Shown: positions 1-10,176 of the stretch, piece by piece
Layout: each line of letters opens with the position of its first letter
How positions within the stretch are numbered: the first letter of the stretch is position 1
Assembly: GCA_024362935.1 (NCBI GenBank)
Contig: JANCRA010000016.1
Coordinates: 20,133,165-20,197,164, forward strand
Length of the DNA stretch: 64,000 nucleotides
Reading direction: 5' to 3'
Origin: Setophaga petechia
Lineage: Eukaryota; Chordata; Aves; Passeriformes; Parulidae
Notes under the pieces: model-generated
Databases searched by the model: none
Told to the model about the DNA's origin: nothing
Seen by the model: only the letters and a program-made list of their open reading frames with translations
Program-made: the position numbers and the translations under genes

Positions 1-2399
1 GAGCAGTGTTAGAGGAAGCAAAAACTGAGTGGCACCATGGGGAAATTCTCTTTGGTAGAGCAGGGTGCTGTGGCAGAGGAGGAAAGCCTCTTTGTCAGAG
101 TGAAATTGTCCAGCAGTGATACAGAGAATGTCATAGTCTGACAAAATTACAAAGGGCTTTTTTTTCCCTTTTCCCCCATAAGTAGAAGACTGAGGTTGAA
201 TTTCTCTAAAAACTTTGGCAATTCCATTAGTGTCCCTTGGAATGGGCTGCTCTGGGCACATGATATTTTGCTGGATTAAGACTTCATTCCCAATAAACCA
301 GCTTTCTCAGAGGGTAGAATGAATCCCAAAGATTTATTCAAATAACTTCATTTGGTACAGAGAATGTACGAGAATGCTGGGCTCAGTAATGCCTGGTGCA
401 GACAGTGCTTGATATCACTGCTATGCATGTTGTTAATTATATGAAGCTTGTAAGAGCCCTGTACCTGCTTTTCCTCTTGGAACAAGGGGTTTAGTTTTGC
501 TTCTGATCACTTTTCCTCTCTATCTTTTTTCTACTTAGCCTCTTCTTTTTATCTGTCTGTGAGAAAAAAACAAAAAACAAAACCATCTCTTTTTACCCCT
601 AGAAAAAGACTGGTCTTGTGGAATTCAAACTATGAAGAGAGAAAACCTGGAACATACATGTCATTCTTTCCATATGCATAAGGCAGTGCATTCTTGCATT
701 TCTAGATACGCAGAAAGAGATTTTTTTAATATTCAAATCTCATACTCCTGCTTACCTGCACTGTATTAATCGCTTCAAGGAAAACCAGCTGAAATCCTTG
801 CAGTGGAAGGACAGCTGTGGTTATGCACCTTTGACGAAATCCTTTGGGCTCTTGAGGAAAATCAGGCTGTTCTCAGCTGCTGGTGTGGACAGAGACACAG
901 AGTGGGGGGTCACACCTGACCTGGGCACTGAAATGTGACTTCTTCAGGCTTTCCTTTCAATCAAGGAATGCCCTGTGTTCATAGTCACAAGACTGGCAGT
1001 ATGGCAAAGAGACGTGAAGAGCAATACTTTACACATTTTTTATTCTGGCTTTTATCCCAAGAGATCCCACAGAGCTTCAGTAACTACCATGGAACCTGCC
1101 TTTAATGAGGAGGAGTGACAGGCCTCAATTGTTTCAGCACATTTCCATGAGGGTTTTCTCCTCTCTCAGAGTGGTTCATTTTTCTGTCTCTGATGGTGAG
1201 GGGAGGGGGAGGAGAGCTGCGTTTGGGGAGGTTTATATCTTTGCAACTCTGCTGGTATCCCCGTGAGACAGAAGTAAAGGATTTTTGTGTCTGTAGCTTC
1301 AGGATAGTAGCACACAAGAAGGATGCTCACTGTGAAAGGACTTTATCTCTGCAAAACTTCCTTACTTTTGCAGGGGTGATGTGACCTGCTGCTGCTCTTA
1401 GAGTGAAGTTCATTTGCTCCTGGTGTAGTAAATTGTCTTTGATAGCTCATGCAGACACACACTGCTGAAATTCAGTTGTCGGCACAGTAGAATAAAGCAC
1501 TCTGTGCATCCCAGTGGAAGGGGAAAAATTTTCTCTTTATACATGTGCTTTGCTGGGCCAGGTGACCTAAATGGCCATCTCTCCCTGTCACTGACTCTTG
1601 CCTGTCTGTTTGCTTTGAAATAAAATATAAGGAGTCTTCCTATGCTAGGTCAGTTATGGGTTTCCCTGCAGCATCAACTCCTTGGCTTGTGGAGCATCTT
1701 GACTGTAATCTGCTTAGAAACTGAACTAGTTAAATGAGAACTTGGATCACAGGTTAAAAAAAGAGATCTTAGACCTGGACGAGCCAAGCGCTGCTCTGTT
1801 TGATTCTCAACACTTTCTGTTGCTGCTAAGGAGCGCAAGATCCTTTTTACAGGCCAGCTCTACTAATTAAATATGACACTTTTATTAAATATGTAAAACC
1901 ACCCAATTGTCAAGTACACACAATGTGTAGCAAAGACAGCTGAGCAGGAGTGCCTGGCTGCAGGCAGGGATTTGCAAAGTCTGCAAAAAAACCCCGCGAG
2001 GGACGGGGACAGTGAGCGCTGCACTGCACCGACTCTTGCACAAGTGTGCTGTACTTTTCATCTTCCTTCATTGCACCTACATGAAAGGATCTTCTGGAGG
2101 GGCAGATGTTGGCCTCCCACCAATTCTAAATAATGGATGGTACCAGCATTTGTATTCTTTTTTAGTGGAGCCAGTTTATGCCCTGTTTTACTGGCTCCTA
2201 GAGCCCAAGGAAATACGGTTTAGAGCCAGCTCTGCCTCCATGGCTCTGGTTTGCCTTGCTCAGGAAGAAGCTGGGGCTGTTTCAGCTAGGCCATCTGGCT
2301 CTCTTGAATGAGCTTATTAGTAATAGTGGAGGTGGATCTATTAGCCTGGGACAGGAACTCAGAAACAGATGCTTTGTTTATGTGTAAAATATGGCTTCA
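1..2399. other. Unique non-coding sequence, no gene recognised
   Basis: AT-rich, CpG-poor single-copy-looking DNA. Open frames are short (under 100 codons) and scattered on both strands, with no recognisable protein. A short purine-rich patch lies near 1193-1215. I see no transposon end, RNA gene or promoter-like CpG cluster here. It could be intron or intergenic DNA. Confidence 0.6.
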
Positions 2400-2660
2400 A
2401 GCCAAAGCGCTAATCATGATTGCCTCTGAAGTGGTTCTAATCATCTGTATGAGACTGCAGCCGCTCTCGTGTTGTTTGTACAAGCTGGTAGTTTAGAGGT
2501 GTTGTGTACAAGATATTTGTAGTCATAATTTCTCCAAACAGGTTAAGGCAAACATTATGAGAATCAGCATATTAATATGCTGTGTTTCAAATTAGAATTA
2601 TAAACACGCTTTCCTCATTGGAGGCTTAATCTGCTAGGAAGAAGCCAGATGTTTACTGAT
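2400..2660. other. Candidate conserved non-coding block with an 18-bp palindrome
   Basis: Complex, non-repetitive sequence rich in TAAT-type and AATTA-type homeodomain core motifs, including two copies of CTAATCAT (near 2410 and 2437). It also contains a perfect 18-bp palindrome at 2565-2582. This composition is typical of developmental enhancers, but conservation cannot be seen from one sequence, so the call is an inference. Confidence 0.25.
2565..2582. repeat. Perfect 18-bp palindrome, symmetrical GCAT-AT-TAAT sites
   Basis: CAGCATATTAATATGCTG reads identically on both strands. Each strand carries GCAT, two bases, then TAAT. That arrangement resembles the split half-sites bound by class III POU proteins (BRN2 type). 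Binding is inferred; the symmetry is seen directly. Confidence 0.6.
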
Positions 2661-4141
2661 CACACCATTATTTAGAAAGACCTATCAAACTAAAACAAAT
2701 TATTGTTGTTTAACTGGAGGAAAGCCTGGTTTTATGTATCAACTTAGTAAAACAGTTCTATGCTGAGACTGACTGAAGGAAGTTTTTCCTTCAGGCATTA
2801 GGCCAAACATGAATCCCAACAGATGTGCAGGTTCCCCTTCTGGCCTTAGGACAGCAAAATGAGGTGTGCCTATGTTTCTATAACCTGTGTATGAGGTATG
2901 TGATAAAAGGGAAATTAGTAGTTCTGGGTTATTTTTACCAGAAAATCATTCTTGAGGTTTCTTAAGATTTCAGTTAGCATTAACAAAAGGGTAAAATAAA
3001 GGTAGAAACTTTTGAGGAAAAAGGAAATTTTAGACATATCCTGTTAAATTTTTTTTCTGTTTCTTTTCTGAATGCCTTCCTGAGAAGGAGAAATTATGAC
3101 TGAGCAATTTGCACGAATGGTTAAAATTAAGGTTTTAATAATAAATTCTTTCATTTGTTTTGAAATGGTATTTTGTGATTTTTAAAAATGTGATTGTGTC
3201 TGGCAGGGTGGCTTTATCCATTCTTTCTCTTTACTTTCAAATCCCTGTTTCCACACTTTGATTTCCTCACAGATATTTGAAATCAAAGCAACTGTCTTAA
3301 TCTGTCCCATGATCTTCAGTAAATTTTTGCTTCCATTGGTCTCTTGTTAGATTCCATCTTGCATAAGTTTTGCATCAAAGTGGCTTTGCTTTTTTATTTC
3401 ATTAGTCTTTCTCATTTTGGCACTGTATGCCAGCCTTTCCTGCAACACCAGTTCTGTGCTTTTACAATAGCATGAAGTTTACCTTTTCTCTAAAGCATCT
3501 GATCTTCAAAATGTGCTTAAAACCTAAATCAAAATGTTTACTGTGCTAAATACAGGTCTTTGCTCTGTGCAAGGAAAACAAAGGTATAATACAAGGATTG
3601 TCTTATGATTGTAGTCCTCCAAAGATAAGATGCAGTATTCAAGATATGTGCCACACTTGTATGATATACATCACACTGTCTGTGGATACACACATGGATA
3701 CTTTTGCTGGGGTCTGGTGGGCTTGTAGAACTATCAAAGGAAAACTGCCTTTATTGAATCCTCTGTGTGTGTGTAACTTTGAATTGTCCCTCTACAAAAT
3801 AGGCTATTTGTATTACTGTGAGACACACCCAAAATCTGTTCATTTCATTTTATTGTTTTTTTGAATTGATGTTTCCTAAAACATATGATAGAAACATCTA
3901 AAACACTACAGCCATTTCCATGTAGAACAGATATCATCTGTGCCTTTCATTTAGAAAAATAAAGTGGTAATGTGAAAGCTCTGGTTTAGCTACAAACACA
4001 CTGTGAGTTACAGTTTCTTGGGATGCTAGGTGGGATATAGGAGAAAACATAAATATTCAGTGGAACAAAACCTGGCATCATCTAGCTGTATCTGTTCTCA
4101 ATTAAACCTTGTAATCTTTTCTTTTTCCCTCTTGATTGCAG

Positions 4142-4156
4142 AAATGTAAAGGTTGG
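4142..4156 (+). other. Possible 15-nt micro-exon between strong splice signals
   Basis: A long pyrimidine tract ending TTGCAG (AG at 4140-4141) is followed 15 nt later by TGG then GTAAGT (GT at 4157). Both are near-consensus vertebrate splice signals, and 15 is a multiple of three. A comparable chance arrangement exists at 29784-29799, so this may be accidental. No flanking exon is recognised. Confidence 0.15.
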
Positions 4157-4749
4157 GTAAGTAAAAGCACACCTATATCAACCTTTTGATAGTATTAGAG
4201 AACTAAGCATTCTCAGTTCTCTCACTGAAATCCTCTTAGAGGTCTGGACTTGCAGGAACACACGATAGCTCTGAGCAAAGCCTGTAACACTGCTCCTAAT
4301 GTAGCCTTTTTGTGCCTATCCACTGCAGCCCATGAAATGTGCAAAAATAACTCATGGCTCACAAAACACCTCAACCCACCCAGAGTGTGGAAGCTTAATT
4401 GGTAGAAATCCCTGCTGGACCTATCACTGTCCTATCTGTAATCTTACTGGGCATGGTTCTCAAAGCACAGACACAAAATGAATCGTTGTTTAATTTGTCT
4501 TCTGTGCGTCAGAACTTCCCGAGAGCACAGAAGACCATAAGATAAATAGTCCTTTCTGTTTTAATTAGCCACTTTATTTTTGCAGCTACTTTCTTTGGCA
4601 AGTGCATCATCAGTTTCCCTTGACTTTCAAACTGAAGACAATGGTACAAGGGCATCAAAGAGGGGATCTTTTGCATGCATCAAGAGGCATCTTTGGTGTT
4701 CCTGGCGTTGTCTAGACTGAGAGCTGTGGCTTGTATGAGGAGTTTTATT

Positions 4750-4775
4750 AATAGCTGTGTGGAATAGCTGTGTGG
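4750..4775. repeat. 13-bp tandem duplication, two copies
   Basis: The unit AATAGCTGTGTGG occurs twice head to tail without mismatch. It looks like a simple local slippage duplication. Confidence 0.8.
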
Positions 4776-6697
4776 AATTCTCTATGTATTGGATGTAGTA
4801 ATGACTGCAGTGAGTTTTGTGTGTGTTCAGTTCATAAGGAGTTCAGTGGCATTATGTCTTCATAACGAGAGGCAGATGCAAAATACTCCTCAGCTTAGCG
4901 ATAGCCTCAAACAGAAGATAATTGAAAAATTAAAAACGTAATTGGTCCCTTTTTTGAGACTACTTCAAAACTGTGCAGGCTATTTAGCTAGATATTTGGT
5001 TAGGTGGTAAATCTTTTGTCAGGAGTGAAGAGAGTATCCGGAAGTAACTGTGAGGCAGATTCAATGGTCCTTCCCAGAGAAAAGCTCCCACTGACTCACA
5101 TTCAATAGACACCACAGAATTTGACCGAGAAGGAATGAATTTTACCTTCGTAGGCTGAAAATGTCTAATTAAGGGCCCAAGCGGGTTTTCTTTGAAGTCA
5201 GTTGGGGCTATTCATTGAGAGAGCAACTGTTCAGCATAAGTGAATGTTTCTGGCCCAAAAAACTTTAACTAATGTTGCACTGTGTTAAAATAATCTGAGA
5301 ATCAAACACTGAACAAATGTAACATTTCACTTAATGAGTCCATTATACCATGTTTCCCTAGGAAACTTGTAATTATAATTAATTACCTCAAATCTGCTGC
5401 TAATCCATTTGAGTTTAGAAAAGGCATGAATTTTAAGATAGTTAATTTTCTGGTGCTATGTTACTGTCTTTGAACATTTGAATATTTGAAGTAACATTAC
5501 AACTGAAGGACTTTAATTTTACTTAAATCTTCAAATTCTCCTCAAGCTCTCCCAATTCTACATTTAGCTGCTGTTGAGTAAATGCTAGTAAAAATTATTT
5601 GAGATGGGAAGAAATAGGGAGACTTTGTATTTGTATTGGCTCAAAAAGAATACTTTTCATTATATTCTAAAGTGAATTAAAAATAAATGAAGTTCCTGCA
5701 TTTCTATAAGCTAAAGAATCATATGGAAATTAAAATGCTATCACTGCACTGATTCTCAAACAAAATATATTGGACTCAATTTTAGAACCTCCAACTCTTT
5801 GTCAGTTTTCTATCCAACTTCTTGCTCACAGACGTATGTGAGATGATATTTTTAAGAACACCTGCCAAAAAAGGGAATATTATGGCAAATAAATTATTAT
5901 ACCTAATGCAGGACAGATGTAAATCTGTGTGAACATCTGTCTACTGAGCATATTGATGTACAGTAGCTGAAAAAAATGTCCATTACTGTGCAACAGCCAA
6001 TTACTTGACTTGCTTCTATTGAGAAGGATGGTATTTAGTGTATTTAGTTTAGGAACTGAAATTTAAAAGATATAAAGATTCTTTGCCAAATCTGGCAAAA
6101 GAAATCTCTGGAGTACTGAAGACATAGAGTAAAGAACTGATTACTGAGATCAGCCTTTAAAGGAGTTATCATGAGACTTAACCTTGGCTATTATCTGTGA
6201 TCTTTTTAGTGGACCTTTCTAGCAACTTTTTCAACAGGACCTTAAATGATTAAGGAACTAGAGTTCTAGTTTCATAAAGGCTCTGACTTAGTATTTCTGA
6301 ATGTCTACCTTATAATTTATGACTGGCTACAATGGACTCAGCAGCCCCATTTTCAAAGAAGAGTTAAACATTATAGTTGATGGTGTATATTTTCATGTAG
6401 GTGCTAAACAATTTATTGCCTTAATTATTGCAGGTTGCCTCTGTCCAGGAAGGGTGAAATAAGCTATTCCTTGAAAAGCACTGCCTGGAAAAGACCCAAC
6501 AGTGACACCCAAGCAAACCAAGGGAGGTGTTGCCATACAGAATCTGCCAGGACCTACATTGTCTTGCAGCTTCTCTAGCTCAGATTTTCTGGAAAGAAAG
6601 CAGTACATTGATAAGATCTGGGCTAAAGAATCCACTGTTCTGAAAGCTGACCCTTGTAAATGAAAGGAAAAGCAGTGAGATCTCATTATTATATCTG

Positions 6698-7061
6698 TGT
6701 GTAGGTGCACAGTTTGTGGTGATGGGGAGTGGGGCTGTGGCCTCATCCCCAATGGGCACAGCTGTGAGCAGCAGGTGGGCAGCACTGACAGCAATGAGCC
6801 AGGGAGTGCCCAGGGGCACTGAGCAACCACCAAAGGGAGCAGAGGGCACACAGGGGCAAGGCATCAACATCAGGGGTGTAAAAGGTTGGGCTGAAGAACA
6901 AGAGGAGCAGATGCTGGCAGCCTTCTGCAGTGGTGAGGTGTTACTCTGTGTGGGCAGACTCCTGAAGCCTTCTGATGAGGTGTGGTGTTACTGTGTGTGG
7001 GTGAATGCTTCTCAAATTGTATGGGGATACTGTCTGTATTGTGGCTGTCTCAACTGTGACA
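6698..7061. repeat. Dispersed repeat, copy 1 (possible LTR fragment)
   Basis: This segment matches 61752-62092 in the same orientation. Over the core from about 6752 I count roughly a dozen differences in about 310 bp, so the copies are about 96% alike. Copy 1 keeps some 25 bp near 6730-6752 that copy 2 lacks. The shared block starts TGTGTAGG and ends TGACA, and holds a TATA-like GTGTAAAAGG near 6877, which suggests an LTR. I find no matching target duplication, and weaker similarity may extend 5' of 6698. The family is not identified. Confidence 0.75.
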
Positions 7062-7456
7062 CTTATGAACTGGTTTGTTTTAGGGAAGTGTTGAGTGACC
7101 TGAAACTGATCCAAATTGTCCTTTAATATTGTCTGGTTTGGACGGTGTACTTGCAAGGGTGTGGCTTGTGGCACTTGCACAATTGTGCCATCTGGCACTA
7201 TGATGTATTCTTTATCCTGAAAGAATGCTAAGTATTCATGGAGTAATTGTTTTATATATATGTGCTCTTTGCTTATCCACTTCCTGCAGAATAGCCTGAT
7301 GTGTGACTTGAATATTCTTGTCCAAGATTCCCTGCTGAATATATTTTTTTCTGCCATTGAAAATGATTCTTTTAATACCTGGAAAGTCATAATGCTTATG
7401 AAACAGATGGAGTAAAAATAGAACTTAGACCTTTCCTCACATTGAAGTAATTTCAT
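6941..7456 (-). other. 171-codon open frame, probably fortuitous
   Basis: An ATG-initiated open frame runs from 7456 down to 6941. Its 3' third overlaps the dispersed repeat. The translation has no signal peptide, membrane span or motif that I recognise. With stops at about 5% of codons, a frame of this size is expected roughly once in 64 kb read in six frames. The 5' two thirds lie outside the repeat, so a decayed mobile-element gene is possible but unsupported. Confidence 0.15.
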
Positions 7457-8774
7457 AGGTTTAAAAAACAGTTATGATAATTATATGAATTTTAGTTTTG
7501 CTTCTCTTGCTGGACTGTGGGATTGCAAAGTAGCACCATCAGATTTTCATTTCTGCCTTGCCCTCCAATTAGTTATAGGAGCTACAGGCCATATTCTTCA
7601 CTTCTAGCAGCTGCTATCCTGAAGACAGGAAATTGATTAGAAGAATCCAGTCTGGGCACCGAGGGAGGAATCTTCAGTCACACCAATTCTGGGAAGCTTC
7701 TAAGAGAGAACAGGTTCATTTTTGTACTACATTAATAGTTAATGTGCCATGTGAGAAAAGCCATTATGAGAAGAAATGTGGTGGTGTATAAATAGGTGAG
7801 GAAAAGCTTGAGCTGATCCAAGTTTCTACTCTGTTCTGCTGCAGTTTCTCATCCTTTTGCACCTACCAGCCTTTAATTCTTTGTGGCAACAGGCAAGTGG
7901 AAAAGTCAGACAGGGAATTCTGATGTTTTACTTGCTCCCAGCCAGTGTCTCACACTGCAAAACTCTCCTCTTAAGTTGGCATTGACATTTTACTAATATT
8001 TTTCAGCATATAAGAAAGCACAGAAATCACATGCCAGGCTATGAATACCTGTGACCTTTATTTTAGTGCATCTCTGAGTATTTGGTGGTGGCTTTCTTCA
8101 ACTTCAGCACCATGTGGATCAGTGATTTTGAGAGGCTTTGGGGGTGCTGCTTAATTTTGCGTAGGAGATAGTTTTAACACACTCCTTCAGAAATCCTGTT
8201 ATATAGAAACACTTGAAAAGTGTGTCCTACTACTGTATAAAAGCCCATAATTCAAAATGCACATAAAAAGAAACAAAAATACTTGGTTTAAGGCAACCAC
8301 ACACACAAAAGCTCCAAACCAAAAGGGAGCTGGTTTGGATATTGACTCACATAACTCTGCTGTTCTGACTTTTGTCTGTTTTGCCTTGCTCCCCAACCAC
8401 ATATTGTTTTGCACTAAAATAATCTCTATTTTTGTATTTGATAAATTCATACAAATTAAATTCAGATTCTACTTCAGCAAACATACGTTCCTCACTTTCT
8501 TTGGAAAATATGCCTAAATAAATTAATAAATAATTAATGTAATAAGAATTCTCTAATGTGCAATATGGACATGAATAGATCTAATGGCTTCTAGGAAGTG
8601 TTTAATTTCTCATGCTACTGATAAATGTTTATGAAAATGCTACATCCATAACTATTCTTTTTTAACCAAACAAATCACAGGTTAAAAGCTTTAGACTCAG
8701 AACATTGATTTTAAATTGGTGAAGCAAATGTCTTTGTGTATTACTTTTTGCTAAGAACTGTTCTGTAGCATGGT

Positions 8775-8779
<5 letters not shown>
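7457..8779. other. Unique non-coding sequence
   Basis: AT-rich sequence without recognisable gene, RNA or transposon end. Open frames are under 90 codons. Confidence 0.6.

Positions 8780-8809
<30 letters not shown>
8780..8809. repeat. (TA)n microsatellite
   Basis: An uninterrupted run of about 15 TA dinucleotides just upstream of the solo LTR. It is likely to vary in length. Confidence 0.95.
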
Positions 8810-8810
<1 letters not shown>

Positions 8811-8870
8811 GTACACATTTTGGGTTTGGGCTGTTGGGTAGTGTTTCAGATTTAGCTAAGACAGTTGTTT

Positions 8871-8874
8871 ATAA
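8871..8874. repeat. Target-site duplication, left copy (ATAA)
   Basis: ATAA directly abuts the end of the minus-strand LTR and is repeated at 10173-10176. A 4-bp duplication is usual for class I (gammaretrovirus-like) elements. Confidence 0.75.
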
Positions 8875-10172
8875 TGTCATGGTTTGACACTGACACAATG
8901 CCAGTCCCCCCATGAGAACACCTTCTCCCTGGTGTCTGCTGTGAGGTGAGACCTGGAATAAGCAAAGCAGGCTCCTACTTAGGGGAAAGAAAAAAACTTT
9001 ATTAACTGAACTACAAAAACTAAACTACAAAGAAAGAAAAAAAAACTCACAAGGAAAATGAAAACTGCACAGAAACACTCCCCCTCCTACCTCCCCACCA
9101 AATTCCAATACATTTACATTTCCCAAATCACCAACTCTTGGTCCGGCACCACCCTTTGGATAATCAAATCCTCAGTTCATCAAGAGTAGAAGGAGTCCCT
9201 TCCCTGTGCCATGGGCTGCTTGTCACACCTGGCACTGCCTGCAGATGCTTCTGCCATTGTGACATCTTCCTTCCATGCCCAGTGCTCTCACCACCGTGCA
9301 TGGGGCAGGGGCTGCTCGAGGGTGGACTTTTTAAGGATGCCTCGTCCTGTTCCAAACAGAGCACAGTCTCATCTCTGGGACCTCTGTCCCCCCCATTTCC
9401 TTCACAGCCCCTGGGGCCGAGGGGTCCCAACACTTGGCTCTGAACCATTGCCTCCCCCTGGATGCAGTCTCTGTATCACAAGGAAACAGTCCATGGCTAT
9501 ACAAAAAAGAGTCCAGCAAAAATGCCACTCCATGTTCTCCATTCCTCCAACATCTCTCTTTCACTTGCCCAGACCTCATCACTGGCCCATTTCTTCCTTC
9601 ATCCTCTACTCTTATCTCTCTTCTAGGAAGGGTTAATGTTCTGCAAAGTTTTCATTGTCCAAAAAAGGGTTAAAACCTGGGGCTTTAACCGCCTGGAGAC
9701 TCCCACAGCAGCTGGACACCTTCTCGCTGCACCCTCCCCCTTCTTCTCCTTTTGGGCTGTGCTGCTGGCACATGTTATCGAGTTTCAAGGTAGCAGTCAT
9801 GGACACAGGCTGTACTCTCTCTCTCTCTCCTGAGGGGGGCTGCCTGATACCTCCTGGTGCTTCTCCCACCCTTCCATGCCGGGGCCTCTTCCCTTCCCAC
9901 CTCTGTCCAAGCCCCAGGCCCACCTCACCCGGCCGCATGGCTGCCCCTCCCCGCCCAGCAGCAGCAGCTGGACCGGGCAGAGATCCGAACTCTTTCCCTG
10001 CTGAAACCCAAGAGAGCTCCCAGGGGGAGAGCCCTGTTCTTAACTCCCTGTGTTCTCAGAGGCAGATCCAATGCCCCAGTGGCCAAACCAGGTGCCAGTA
10101 TTAAAATCTGAACACCCTATTGGCCTGACCACAGCATATCCTAGAAATCATATTTCCTGTAAAACCACCACA
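8875..10172 (-). mobile_element. Solo LTR of an endogenous retrovirus, about 1.3 kb
   Basis: Read on the minus strand, the element begins TGTGGTGG at 10172 and ends CCATGACA at 8875, giving the TG...CA ends of an LTR. It is bounded by ATAA on both sides. An AATAAA polyadenylation signal lies at 9003-8998. There is a short GA-rich tract (CT on the plus strand) near 9818-9830. It is collinear with the inner LTR at 35260-36887 and almost identical to it in the middle part: about one difference over some 90 bp around 9290-9360. No internal viral region or second LTR adjoins it, so it is a solo LTR left by LTR-LTR recombination. Open frames inside are LTR sequence, not genes. The family name is not known to me. 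Confidence 0.85.
8998..9003 (-). terminator. LTR polyadenylation signal AATAAA
   Basis: AATAAA on the minus strand, about 125 bp before the LTR 3' end. The corresponding signals in the other copies are at 36759-36764 and 36964-36969. Confidence 0.6.
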
Positions 10173-10176
10173 ATAA
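10173..10176. repeat. Target-site duplication, right copy (ATAA)
   Basis: Direct repeat of 8871-8874, abutting the LTR 5' end. Confidence 0.75.

Larger units (their letters stand above)
2661..6697. other. Unique non-coding sequence
   Basis: AT-rich sequence with no recognisable gene. It contains a 13-bp unit repeated twice in tandem (4750-4775), a possible 15-nt micro-exon (4142-4156) and a TAAT/AATTA-rich stretch at about 5160-5420 that could be regulatory. The longest open frames are below 155 codons and match nothing I know. Confidence 0.55.

Noticed and set aside
9138..10111. Several overlapping frames of 65-149 codons on both strands
   Set aside because: All lie within the solo LTR. 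The same frames recur in the other LTR copies, so they reflect shared LTR sequence and GC-rich composition.
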